Positions 1 to 9,606 of a DNA stretch of 64,000 nucleotides are shown piece by piece; positions within the stretch are counted from its first letter, which is position 1; each line of letters starts with the position of its first letter. The stretch is taken from assembly GCA_036250225.1 (NCBI GenBank), contig JAPZLL010000045.1:62001-126000 (forward strand), read 5' to 3'. This stretch comes from Cercophora sp. LCS_1. Taxonomy: Eukaryota; Ascomycota; Sordariomycetes; Sordariales; Lasiosphaeriaceae. The notes beneath the pieces are model-generated. The model was not told where the DNA came from. It made no database searches and was given only the letters and a program-made list of their open reading frames with translations. The translations under genes and the position numbers were made by a program.

Positions 1-733
1 CACGACAGACTCTGCACGATATCGGGGTGCTTAAGGCTGAGGTTCGCCTGCCCGGTGCTGATATCCCAAAGCTTAAGTGTGAGGTCACCCGATGCCGAGG
101 CAAGGATGTTCTCGGCTGCCGGGTTGAAGAGAACCTGTCCGACCTTCCTCGAGTGCCCGGTGAGCTTGCTGACGGGGTACACGTCGATCACCTCGTCGCC
201 GTCCGTGTGTAGAGTGAAGCCCTGCGGCACCTGCCAGACGAACACCTTGCCGTCGTCCGAGGCCGAGGCAATGATATGGTCGTTGAAGGGGTTCCAGTCG
301 GTGTCCAGCACCGCGGCGGTGTGGCCTCGGAAGAGGGGTATTTGGTCAGGCACCTTGCCGTGCTCGCCCAGGGGAATGACAGCGAACGCGCCACCGCCGC
401 TGGCTTCCCAATTGACCGAGAGGTATTCCGGGTTGGCCTGCAATTGGCGAGTCGGGTCAGCACGCGACCAGCCATGACATAGCTAGCTGTCTAGCTCTTC
501 GTACCTTGACGAGGTTGGTGTCCCACGCATTGCGACTAATTCGGAGATTGTCGTAGCAAAACTCCTTTCTCGTCGGCTTTCCAAAAACGTGTCCTGGCCG
601 AAGCTGCTGTTAGCTCGCCTGTCATGATTCAAGCTCGGTAGCTGCTGCCCTGAGCTGTGTTGACAGACGCCCGGTAATCCGAGCCTCGGGCGCACTCACG
701 GTATTTCGACGCGCGCACAAAGCGACCGGCCAT
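1..733 (-). CDS. crn1: Coronin (actin-binding WD40 protein), 5' part only
   Basis: Coronins bind F-actin and the Arp2/3 complex and shape cortical actin patches. Three exons fit: 700-733, 505-593 and 437 down to base 1, where the gene leaves the window. The first 41 codons come from exons 1 and 2 and begin MAGRFVRASKYRHVFGKP, the hallmark coronin N terminus. Exon 3 gives LSVNWEASGGGAFAVIPL, then WD repeats with GHTAAVLDTDWNPFNDHIIA and GHSRKVGQVLFNPAAENILA. Introns are 106 and 67 bp with GT..AG ends. The start ATG (731-733) is fixed by the family N terminus. The C-terminal WD blades, the unique region and the coiled coil lie outside the window. Identification is firm from the sequence; actin function is family knowledge. 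Confidence 0.93.
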
Positions 734-1168
734 GATGATGTGCGGGATTCAGCAGCTGCTGGGAAGCTCGGTCCGAGTAAAACTCGTCGATAATGATGTG
801 GGATGCGCTAGCCGACCGGAGTAGTGGCTTTGACGACAGTTTGAGTCGGCGAGTTCCAGGTGAGATTGAGGGCGGCTGAGGCGGGGCATCTCGTCTGTTG
901 ACCCCTGTCTCGCATCTCCCCACACGGTTGCTTGGCACCCCTCCATCAGCTTCAACGTCAATTCAACGTTGTTGCACTGGGAATCTTTGCGAGGCGCTTT
1001 TTTGGCAGAACATTTTCTGGTTTCATCCACCAAAAAGACACGAACCAGAGAAATATCGTCTGGGTTTTCTAAAACTGCAAATATCACCCCCGAGAATCAT
1101 CGTTGTGACGGTGTCCTTTCTACATACTCAACCAGAATTTTTGCACCTTCAATCAATCATAAGCAATT
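734..1168. other. Intergenic: coronin upstream region
   Basis: This stretch lies upstream of the minus-strand coronin gene and ahead of the tRNA. Overlapping ORFs on both strands have no family resemblance and no convincing splice structure. I see no other feature. Confidence 0.6.
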
Positions 1169-1242
1169 GGTCGGATGGTGTAGTTGGTTATCACGTTCGC
1201 CTCACACGCGAAAGGTCGCCAGTTCGAACCTGGCTTCGATCA
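1169..1242 (+). tRNA. tRNA-Val (anticodon CAC)
   Basis: The acceptor stem GGTCGGA pairs with TTCGATC (two G-U wobbles). The anticodon stem TTCGC/GCGAA closes the loop CTCACAC, which places CAC at positions 34-36 and so reads valine GTG codons. The T arm GCCAG-TTCGAAC-CTGGC is perfect. Discriminator base A1242 is followed by a T5 run (1245-1249), a normal RNA polymerase III stop. There is no intron. Confidence 0.93.
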
Positions 1243-1609
1243 ACTTTTTGCCCCCGAGTCCAACATCTCGCAGGTCGTCGTTGCAAACGAGTATCATTGT
1301 TCCTTTTTGGTCAAGTTGCGCCAGATGCAGCGTTTCAGGTGTAGATCTGACAAGTGCACGCGTGTCGTTGCGGTTGGTTGCCGGGTCCAAGCTTTCGCAG
1401 CTTGACCAACCGGGAAATCTCCAAACAAAAGTTTCCGAGCTCTCTGCGACAAACCGCAAAACTACCAGTGACGTCGTCGCTCCAACTCCGAAGAACGGAG
1501 TACGAAAACAACCAATTTTTTGACCCCGAGTCACCTGGAAGCGACCGCGCTCTCTCATTTCCCTAGACCGCAACGACAGCTTCTCGTTCCATCCTTGCGA
1601 CCAACAACC
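1243..1609. other. tRNA terminator and kinase leader
   Basis: The stretch starts with the Pol III T run and then forms the promoter and leader of the downstream kinase gene. An upstream in-frame ATG at 1520 would add 30 residues. I prefer 1610 because it has a better start context (ACCATGG) and begins the charged N terminus directly. Confidence 0.5.
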
Positions 1610-2977
1610 ATGGCAAGCAAATCCTCCCGCTGGGCCAACGACGAAGAAGACGCCGCTCTCGAAGCTCAGCGTCGCAAAGAAAAGGAAGAAAAGAAGCGCC
1701 TGAAAGCCGAGAAACTGCGCAAGCAGCAACAAGAAGCGCAACCCCCAACCACCACCCCCGACGAATCTTCAGCCCACCAACAGCCCCCCGCCAAACGCCG
1801 CCGCCTCTCCCCTCAACCACCACCACCTCAAGTCCCAAAACTCCTCCGCTTCGAAGGGAGCACAATCTCCCCCTCACCATCCGTCGAAACCTACACCAAA
1901 CTCAACGACATCGAAGAAGGCGCCTACGGCTTCGTCTCGCGCGCCCAGTCCACCCTCACCCACGAAATCGTCGCGCTCAAACGTCTCAAACACGACCCCA
2001 AAGACCGCTCCGGGTTACCCGTCACCGGCCTACGAGAAATACAGATCCTCAAAGACTGTTCCCACCGCAACATTGTGCAACTCCGCGAGGTTGTCGTTGG
2101 CGATTCGTCCCCCTCGGCAATATTCCTGGTGCTGGAATTCGTCGAACACGACCTAAAATCGATACTAGAGGATATGCCGAATCCGTTTCTGGCTTCTGAA
2201 ATCAAAACACTACTGGGACAGCTGGCGAGTGGGCTGGGGTATCTACACAGTCATTACATTTTACATCGGGATTTGAAGACGAGTAATTTGTTGCTGTCAA
2301 ACAGGGGGTTGCTCAAAATAGCGGATTTCGGAATGGCGCGGTATATCGGCGACCCGCCACCCGCGCAGCTCACGCAGCTGGTCGTCACGCTTTGGTACCG
2401 CGCCCCAGAACTCCTTCTCGGGGCGACGACGTATGGTGCGGCGATAGATATGTGGTCTGTTGGTTGCATCTTTGGCGAACTGTTGACGCGGGAACCGTTG
2501 CTACAGGGGAAGAACGAAGTGGACGAGTTGACCAAGATTTTCGAGCTGTGCGGGTTACCGACCGAGGATTCATGGCCTTCGTTTAGGAGGTTGCCGAATG
2601 CGAGGGCGCTACGGTTGCCGAGTAAGGTACCCGGTGCTGCGACGACGGGGTCGATAGTGCGGGCGAGGTTTCCGTTGTTGACGGCCGCGGGGGCGGATTT
2701 GCTAGCTTCGTTGCTGAGTTTGGATCCGGAGAGGAGACCTACAGCACGGGAGATGCTGGAGCACGAGTATTTCAGGCAGGATCCGAGGGCAAAACGGGAG
2801 GATATGTTTCCTACGTTTCCGAGCAAGGCGGGGCAGGAGAGGCGACGGAAGAGGCAGACGCCGCTTGCGCCGGAACGGGGGAAGGCGGTTGAGTTGGGGA
2901 GTGTGGATTTCAGTGGGATCTTTTCTGGGAGGGAGAAGGAGGAACGAGGAGGAGGGTTTACGCTGAGGATGGTGTAG
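1610..2977 (+). CDS. Cyclin-dependent kinase of the CDK11/PITSLRE type
   Basis: A single-exon gene of 455 residues. Residues 1-80 are charged and Q/P-rich, with a basic AKRRR stretch near 61-65 that could act as a nuclear signal. The kinase domain runs from about 95 to 415: glycine-loop variant EEGAYGFV (102-109), ATP lysine in VALKRLK (K124), cyclin-binding helix PVTGLRE (137-143, in place of PITSLRE), catalytic HRDLKTSN (219-226), DFG (239-241) and APE (265-267). Activation-loop and helix signatures TLWYRAPELLLG and DMWSVGCI are intact. CDK10/11-type kinases link transcription and splicing to the cell cycle; that role is inferred. Expected partners are an L-type cyclin and the nucleus. Kinase assignment is certain; CDK11 versus CDK10 is not. 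Confidence 0.88.
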   Translation: MASKSSRWANDEEDAALEAQRRKEKEEKKRLKAEKLRKQQQEAQPPTTTPDESSAHQQPPAKRRRLSPQPPPPQVPKLLRFEGSTISPSPSVETYTKLNDIEEGAYGFVSRAQSTLTHEIVALKRLKHDPKDRSGLPVTGLREIQILKDCSHRNIVQLREVVVGDSSPSAIFLVLEFVEHDLKSILEDMPNPFLASEIKTLLGQLASGLGYLHSHYILHRDLKTSNLLLSNRGLLKIADFGMARYIGDPPPAQLTQLVVTLWYRAPELLLGATTYGAAIDMWSVGCIFGELLTREPLLQGKNEVDELTKIFELCGLPTEDSWPSFRRLPNARALRLPSKVPGAATTGSIVRARFPLLTAAGADLLASLLSLDPERRPTAREMLEHEYFRQDPRAKREDMFPTFPSKAGQERRRKRQTPLAPERGKAVELGSVDFSGIFSGREKEERGGGFTLRMV

Positions 2978-3288
2978 ATGATCAAGAGACTTGTCATTAC
3001 GCTACCTGTATATGCAGAGGTCATCAAACTGCGTCTTTAGATACATGCAACCACCACCAAACCGCCTCCATAACTTTTCTCGGCCCAAATCCTATAAATG
3101 ATCCAATAATGATAATGAAAAAGAGAGAAACCCAAAAACACGTGTTTCCTAAACGCCGTCGATCTTGCAATCCACACACATTATAATGAGGTAACGAAAA
3201 CCCCGACCTGTCTCCCTAAGCCATTACAACAGATATGCACCCCAAATTTCTTGTCTCTCTCCCTTTACCTAGAATTTGGATCAAGAAC
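2978..3288. other. Intergenic between convergent genes
   Basis: Tail-to-tail spacer between the kinase and the membrane-protein gene. It is AT-richer than its flanks and holds both 3' UTRs. Nothing else is seen. Confidence 0.6.
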
Positions 3289-4157
3289 TCAGATCAAGGC
3301 TCCGAAACCCGTCACGAACCAGGTAAAGCTCAGTACCGTGAGAATGCTCATGACCACAGCACCTCCCAGTACTCTCCTTTCCATGTCTGACATGGCGCCA
3401 CTGCAGGTTGCACAAACAAAGTCGTCGAGCGGCACGGCCGCCCTCGGCTCGTAGAGACCGAACACGAACCCGGAAAACGGAGAGAGATACCCGGCTTCGG
3501 GTGTCGATGTGATGGCGCCGTCCGAATCGTGGATGATGAGGGTGAACTGCTCAACAGGCAGGGGGCGGGCAACATTGGCGCTCTGGAAGGCATCCGTGTC
3601 CCAGGTGTAGGTGCCGGGCGTGGCAAACGTCATATTCTGGGTGAGGGTCCACGTCTGCTTGGCCGCCGAGCAACTGACGAGAACATCGAGGGCCGTGGGC
3701 GTTGCCTGGAGGTTGGTGTAGTTCCACTGCCACGTGATAAAATCCTTGATCTTATACAGCTGCGTGCCGTCGGTAATGGCGGGCGTGATCATGACGACGT
3801 TGCCGGCGGGGTCCTGGGGGTTGAACATGACACGTCCCGTGGTCTTGGTCGAGTTCTTGGTGTTGGTGGCCGACAAGGTGCCCGTCGTGCGAGCCCCCGT
3901 GTTCAGGTTTGTTGTCTTCGCCCCTGTGTTCGCCGGCGCGCTCGATGCTGCTTGTGTGGGCTGTGATGCGGGTGCTGAAAGGTCAGTCCGCCATGATGGA
4001 CACACGCGAAATTTTGTCACCCTTTACCTTCATTGTCTTGCCGCGCCACCAGGGTGTCGAGCTGTGGCAGGAAACCGGGCCATTCCAATGCTGATACTGC
4101 GCTCGACAAGGAAAGAAGCGCCACGGCCAGTTGGCCCACAGACTGTGCTACTCTCAT
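3289..4157 (-). CDS. Secreted or membrane-anchored protein, DUF7137-like
   Basis: Two exons (4028-4157 and 3289-3974) separated by a 53-bp intron give 271 residues. The N terminus is a clear signal peptide (hydrophobic LAVALLSLSSAVSA). A Ser/Thr/Asn-rich linker of about residues 45-85 follows and looks suited to O-glycosylation. The conserved domain (about 90-230) contains GRVMFNPQDPAGNVVMITP, several NxT sites, and a CATC pair near the end. A strongly hydrophobic C-terminal segment ends almost at the stop codon, so the protein is type I membrane or possibly lipid-anchored. It resembles a conserved fungal family that I recall as DUF7137; the function is unknown. The start is set by the signal peptide; an upstream in-frame ATG at 4244 would bury it. 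Confidence 0.75.
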
Positions 4158-6377
4158 GATGGCGGTTGTTGGAAGAGTGTTGGCTTCGACAGGGAGAATC
4201 GAGCAGGCGTGAGGCCTGGCGCGTGGGGAGAAGGCCCTATGCACTCAATGCCCGGACACACGGGTCAAAAAACTAGGCAGAATGTTGTTCAACGTCGGAG
4301 AAAAGCGGTGCGGTCGTCGTCGTCGAGTTGCCGAATCGAGGTGGTTTTTGCAGGGTCTCTGTTGTGCAACCCCTATTCGCCCGACCTGAAAATGGGCCCA
4401 CGCGAAAAAAGGGTGATGTGTTCGTCGAGATTCCAAGTGGGCCAGCGAGTGAGGCCGATCGAGAAATGCGTGGTGAACGAGGGGAGGGGGAGCGAGTGAC
4501 AAAACTGAAAGCGAGTGTTGTGGTTGCCCAAGGAACAGAAAAAGAAGGCGGAGTGATGGCTGTTTTTTTGCAAGAACCAGAACTGGTCGGGAGGAGGAAC
4601 CGGCTGGGACGGACGAATCGACAACACAGACTCACAAGTCTTCTTTTTCGCACGCATTGGCTGCAGGGGTTGAGCCGGAGTTGCGCGACCAACTCACGGA
4701 TCCGCTCAGGGGCCATGCATCCAATCAAAGCCGCTGCTGGCTCGGGCTTAGCACGGAGCGCCCCAGAAAAACTGGGTTGCGTTGCGATGGCGCTGGGAAC
4801 CCGGAGACCGCTGTTGCCATGCAATTCGCTGCCGTGTTGGCCAGCCAAGCGTCGTCCAAGGTCTGTTTGCCCACCCGGACAGGTGACGGCATTCCAGTCC
4901 GATTCGTATTCCCAACGGGAGCCCCAGCGAGCTTCGTGTTCGCCGACCGGCTAAAAATAATTGCGTCGCCCCTCGTGTCCGATGTTACCTTCCACAGGGC
5001 TGCCATATTGTTATAAAATGTTTAGTGTTTCCTCCGGCAATCGTTTTTGAACTGCCGCATCAACCTCCATCATATCGCCGGATGATTGTCCACAGCGCAA
5101 TGCCGCGACGCGACCCTCAACGGTTACCCGGTTTTCCCAGCATTTCTCGGCGGGCCGAGATCGCCCGGAAACGAAACATCAAAACACACACGACATTTGC
5201 AAGTCTCACTTGAGCCCGCCAACATCCCGATTGGCCTCGGCGGCCGAGGCTGACATTGTCGTTGGTGCTGTCACCACCGCCTCGACTTGGCTGTCAACAT
5301 GTGCTCCTTTTTGGGAATCAGTCCAATTGAGTCTGAGACTGCATACATATGCCACTTGAAACCCGCAGCCGTGCGTGATGTGCTGGCTAACATGCTGGGC
5401 AGCCGACACTAGCGGTATAGTGTATGCGTCGCGGCTTGCGTCTTGCCAGTCGATCCCGTCGATTGTGGTCGCATCATGCCTCCCTCGTTGCACCCCAGAA
5501 ACTAATGCGCAATACGCGTCGGATTCGGTGGTGTTGTTGATGGCGTTGCAGTAGTTGGCGGCACTCCGGATGGTCCCGCCGTGCACACCGCAAGTGCGGT
5601 TGGCCGACCGCACGGCTGGGCAGCGCTGCCACATCCTTGGGGCCGTTGGTGTTGACCTGGCTATAATTGTCCCGGCCGTATCACCGCTGCTCTTAAATGC
5701 CCCAATCGAACGCAATACTAGTATCTACCAAGCCCAGTGTCTCTTCCTGGTGCTTCATCAAAACTTCATGCTCGCAACCACAACGGAGGATGCCGCTTGC
5801 CGTCCCGTGTGCCGTCACCAGCAGACGTTTTTATGTAACAACTAGCCACAACCAAGCAAACCTTTCTTTCGCAAGCTGCAACTCGTCCCGGGCACTCAAC
5901 GATAGGTTGCGAGGATCATGACGGCCTTCAATGATTGGGGCTCAAACAGCCCGGCTCGAGGTGGCTCCTGCAAGCTCGACTTGTGACAACCAAACAGCGT
6001 CTCCGAGCCTGCTGTTTGTCGTGCACAGGTCGTTATCAATTGGCTCCAGTGTCATAGAGAAGGTGTGACCAGAGGGGGTCCTCGCCAGGCGACCCACACC
6101 AAAACGACGGCAGTGGCTCGTGCACCTTAGCGCCTCAAGCCCAGCCGGCTGCAGCAAATCACAGCGCCGCGGCGGACTGGGATCCACTAAATAGACTGCT
6201 TCGCACCCTGTCACTCGATCCCGGTCGGTCTATCGCTCGCAGCGGGCTGGCCGATGCGACGGCGCGGGCAGCAGCAGTCTTCTTTTTGGGAGAAGGTGGG
6301 CAACGGCCAATCTTTCTCTTCTCTCCCCCAAACTTTGTGAACATTGCTCAGCGCAGCCGCGTTGCAAGTTTACCAAG
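4158..6377. other. 2.2 kb intergenic region
   Basis: This lies between divergently transcribed genes. Several ORFs of 60-210 codons overlap each other on both strands, but none has a recognisable motif, signal peptide with plausible continuation, or splice structure. The minus-strand ORF 5206-5715 is the least implausible. I see no repeat or RNA gene. Confidence 0.5.
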
Positions 6378-7995
6378 ATGGATTACAACAGTACTTCTTC
6401 GGTAGTCACCATTGACCGTGCCTATTTCGATACCCTGCTGCGCAGGTAAGTCCCCAGTCCCTCCACAAACCACCCCATCGCGGGCCCAGCTGTCAAGCTG
6501 TCAACTGACTCGTCCCCCGCCGGTCCAGGTCCCAGTTCGTATGTTTGCACCAGCGCTACATATCTGTGTCTCGTCCTCACCGTTTCGTTGTAGAGCTTGA
6601 CACAGGCCGAGTATGAGGAGCTCCATGCTACCGCCAAGAAATATGGTATGCCTGCGAGGATGGCCCAACGAGAACACAGGCCATCTGCTGAGTAGTTGGG
6701 CTTTGCATGTCTCAACCGGGGCTAACCCGGGACAGAGAATCTATGCCGTAATCTTCTTCGGGGAGGTGTTGATCAGAACACTGTGAATGTGGGTTTTGCA
6801 CAAGACACAGCCCTGCGGTGAACAGGCGCTTACAGATAACAGCTACTCAGCCGAGGCGATCCCGAGATCCAGAACGATGGGCAAGCCGATGCGGCGCCCG
6901 AGATGAACGGCGCCCCGACCGAGTCGAATGTCGAGCCAACCGATGATGGTGGTGTTTCGTTGGGCACACAAACCCCACAACCCCGTCGCATTCCCGACCA
7001 GCCTCGAGCCACGGCGTACAACAACTCCAACGGGTACCACACGTCGCCCCGCCAGAACAATGGCTACCACGGACACAACCACGGTCACAACCACGGATAC
7101 AATCACGGATACAATCACGGACACAATCACGGTCACTCGGGAGCGTGGGCGGATACCGAGGGCGAGCTTGATGAGGACGAGGGCGATGGCGACTCGGCCG
7201 ACGAGGACTCGCCTATTGAGGGCGTTGTGGGGGCAAACTATGTCCAACCGAAAAGCCAGCGTCAGCAGTTCGAGCGGCAGTGCACACGGACCATTCAGTT
7301 CACCAACCTGCCCGAAGGTATCACGCACGGAGACATCACGTCCGCCGTCCGTGGAGGAATGCTGCTGGATATCTTCGTCCGGGCCAACGAGAGGACTGCT
7401 ACAGTCTCTTTTCTGCATGCCGCTGATGCCAAGAAGTTCTTTGAGCACGTTCGAAAGAACGATCTCTACATCAAGAACAAGCGGGTGGGTATCACTGGTC
7501 ACCCTGCGAGCCACAGCTAACATGGAGCAGATTGACATCAAGTGGCACGACCGCCAGTTCATCCTTCCAGGCCACGTTGCAGGCAAGATTTCGGGTGGGG
7601 CATCGCGCAATCTTGTGATCCGCAGGTACGACGGCAGACATACCGAGGAGAGCATCCGGGACGATCTCGATCACATCCACAATCTTGTCGTTATCAGGGT
7701 TGAGTTCAGCGGCGGCAGCTGTTACATCAGCCTCAACTCTGTGCACAACGCCATCTATGCCAGGCAGTGCATGATGAGCCGGTTCAAATACAAGGGCGCC
7801 AAGATTGAGTGGGACGTGGACGAGTGCGCGCAGCCGTATCCGCCACCGACGCCCAAGCCGCGTGCGCAGGTATCGCAGCCCCGTCGGGCGCCCACATCGG
7901 TCACCAACCGCTTCCAGCTGCTGGGACTTGATGATGATGACGAGGACGAGATTACGGCAACGTTCCGGGCCGAGCGGGTGGGCATCACCGCCTAG
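6378..7995 (+). CDS. RNA-binding protein (RRM/RNP type, Nrd1-like)
   Basis: Six exons: 6378-6445, 6529-6538 (only 10 nt), 6594-6645, 6736-6788, 6843-7484 and 7531-7995, giving 429 residues. The N terminus has two short heptad-like blocks (VTIDRAYFDTLLRRSQF and LTQAEYEELHATAKKY), typical of fungal Nrd1-type RNP proteins. A low-complexity region holds a (G-H/Y-N-H)n repeat (7071-7136) and an acidic stretch. Two RRM-like folds follow: CTRTIQFTNLPEGITHGDI and NLVIRRYDGRHTEESIRDDL. Proteins of this type bind mRNA in the cytoplasm and restrain differentiation in fission yeast; this is inference here. The amber stop at 7993 is followed in frame by 18 more codons that look coding. Family assignment is moderate; exon phases all agree. 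Confidence 0.8.
6529..6538 (+). other. 10-nt microexon
   Basis: Bases GTCCCAGTTC sit between an acceptor (ggtccag) and a donor (gtatgt). They join exon 1 (ending AG) to exon 3 (starting AGC) in phase and encode R/S-Q-F. Skipping the exon shifts the frame (68 nt plus 52 nt without the 10 nt). The intervening introns are 83 and 55 bp. Confidence 0.72.
7071..7136 (+). repeat. In-frame 12-nt repeat coding G-(H/Y)-N-H
   Basis: Five 12-nt units plus half a unit encode Gly-His/Tyr-Asn-His. Third-position differences (AAC/AAT, GGA/GGT) show the array is not brand new. The resulting His-rich tract could bind metal or drive condensation; that is speculation. Confidence 0.9.
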
Positions 7996-9159
7996 GACGT
8001 GGCCTCCGCGGCGGCCAACAACGGAGCGGCCAACAACCAGGCGTGGTGGTAGGGCGCGGGCGTTGAGGATACCCATGGCATACTATTTCTTTCCCCTTGT
8101 TTCTCATTCGATTCTCATGCGGGGGGTCTGGCGAACCTCAGATTGTCCAGAATTTGTTTAATGCAATATCCGCCGCTCTTTCCCGTTCCTTTTCTGCATG
8201 TGCTTGCCGTCCTTGGTTGCTGCCCCACACAACCCCAACTGACTGGGATCCCCCACTTCCCCGCATTGCCGGTGTGGGGTCAGGGTTCAGGGGTCGGCGG
8301 CGACGGCAACGACCCCCACAGCTGATGATAATGAAAGGGTCTTGTGTTTTGTTGGGTCTGGTATAGGATGGTGATGGTGCAATTCGTGTTCCTCTTTCTA
8401 TCGGCAGTTCTCCCTGTTGGCTATCATCATGGATAGAATACAACGGGTTTAGGGTAGCATGATGAAACCTGGATAAACAAAATGACAAGTCTCCTGCTAA
8501 ATATAACCTGGTCCACCTTGATGTGATTATTCTCCGATTGCCAAGGTCAAAAACTTGTGGCCAATCCAGTCTCTTTGTTGTTTGGCAGCGGCAAGTGGCC
8601 TAGGAATCTCGTTGGCGAGACTCGATGATGTTGATGAACTGGGTGAGGATCATCGGCTTACTTCCCTTATCTGCCGGAACATAGGCAAAATAATCGAATG
8701 ATAGCCGAAAAGAACATCAGAGAAAGAGTCAATATGCTTGATTGACATTTTCGGCTTTGCTGTAAGCAGGGAGACGTGGGATACACGGGAGATGGCACCC
8801 GGGTCATCGAGGATGGGGGATTCGAATGGGGCTGTGGCAGGGCGTCAGGCTGGATGCAAGATGATCATCTTCCCAGAGGACAATCTCACTGCGATTTTTG
8901 TTGCAAAAGAAGGGATCGAGTTCTTCGGGTAACGATGTGTCCTGGTGGGAGCTCGCCATAGCCTCGGGGAGCAGTTACGATACTGCAATCCGCTCCTTCT
9001 AGTGCGTCTGCAACTCAGCCCGAAGACATTGAGAATCAAAAGACCCGAGGATAAAATATATTTTGAAAAGGCGAGGGCAGATGAAAAAAGGATCGGCTGT
9101 CCAGGTGGAAAAGATGCAAAGCTCAGGCCCCAGGTTCCGATTCTTGAAACTGGTGACCG
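7996..9159. other. Intergenic, with possible extended reading frame at its start
   Basis: Bases 7996-8052 continue the RNA-binding protein frame past its amber codon (18 codons ending QAWW, then TAG). The rest is 3' UTR and spacer with no recognisable gene. Confidence 0.5.
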
Positions 9160-9292
9160 CGCCACCTAGTAGAATCGAACCCGGGACCTTACGAAACTGT
9201 GTGTGGCATGCCACGCATGCGCACAGTGACTTGTTTCTAGTTGGCTGTGTGAACAGAGCGCCGCTCACTACCGCTCGGCCAAGACGTCCTCT
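9160..9292 (-). other. tRNA-like element with Pol III box A and box B
   Basis: On the minus strand a box A-like TGGCCGAGCGG (9271-9281) is followed about 90 nt later by a box B-like GGTTCGATTC (9172-9181). A Leu/Ser-type D arm is suggested. However, the T stem pairs at only two of five positions, the acceptor arms do not match, and no proper anticodon stem forms. It is therefore a decayed tRNA gene or a tRNA-derived (SINE-like) element, not a working tRNA. Confidence 0.4.
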
Positions 9293-9606
9293 TGGTGAGT
9301 CCAACTTGACAAAATCTACCCTACGGGCACTTATATGGTCCCGCTGTCAAAGTCCTCCCAAACAGAAACGCATATCAGGGACACCCACCAGGGACACCTA
9401 CCGGGGAAGGCACGACTGAGGCAGTACCACGGGCCATTGCTCAACGTTATCAACCGATTTGGAGTTTCCGATGTCTTGTGCACTGTCTGCTCCATCCTTA
9501 GGAAACCACGCCGCTACTCATTCTCTGTACTTTTCGTAACATCATTACTGTCATGACACCACACCATTCTCGTCAAGCCGTACGCGCCCACCCAAAATTT
9601 TCTCTC

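Noticed and set aside
1520..1609. N-terminal extension of the PITSLRE-type kinase
   Set aside because: The upstream ATG is in frame but has a poor context and its added residues look like leader sequence; the start at 1610 is preferred.
5206..5715. 169-codon minus-strand ORF with several Cys
   Set aside because: Considered as a small secreted protein, but there is no signal peptide at its start, no recognised motif, and antisense ORFs overlap it. Insufficient support.
7869..7995. Intron using the amber codon as a TAG acceptor
   Set aside because: Would remove the NRFQLLGLDDDDEDE segment, which looks like genuine coding sequence; the nearer donor would make an intron of only 18 nt.
9160..9292. 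Functional tRNA-Leu or tRNA-Ser
   Set aside because: T stem and acceptor stem do not pair and no anticodon arm forms, so a working tRNA is unlikely.
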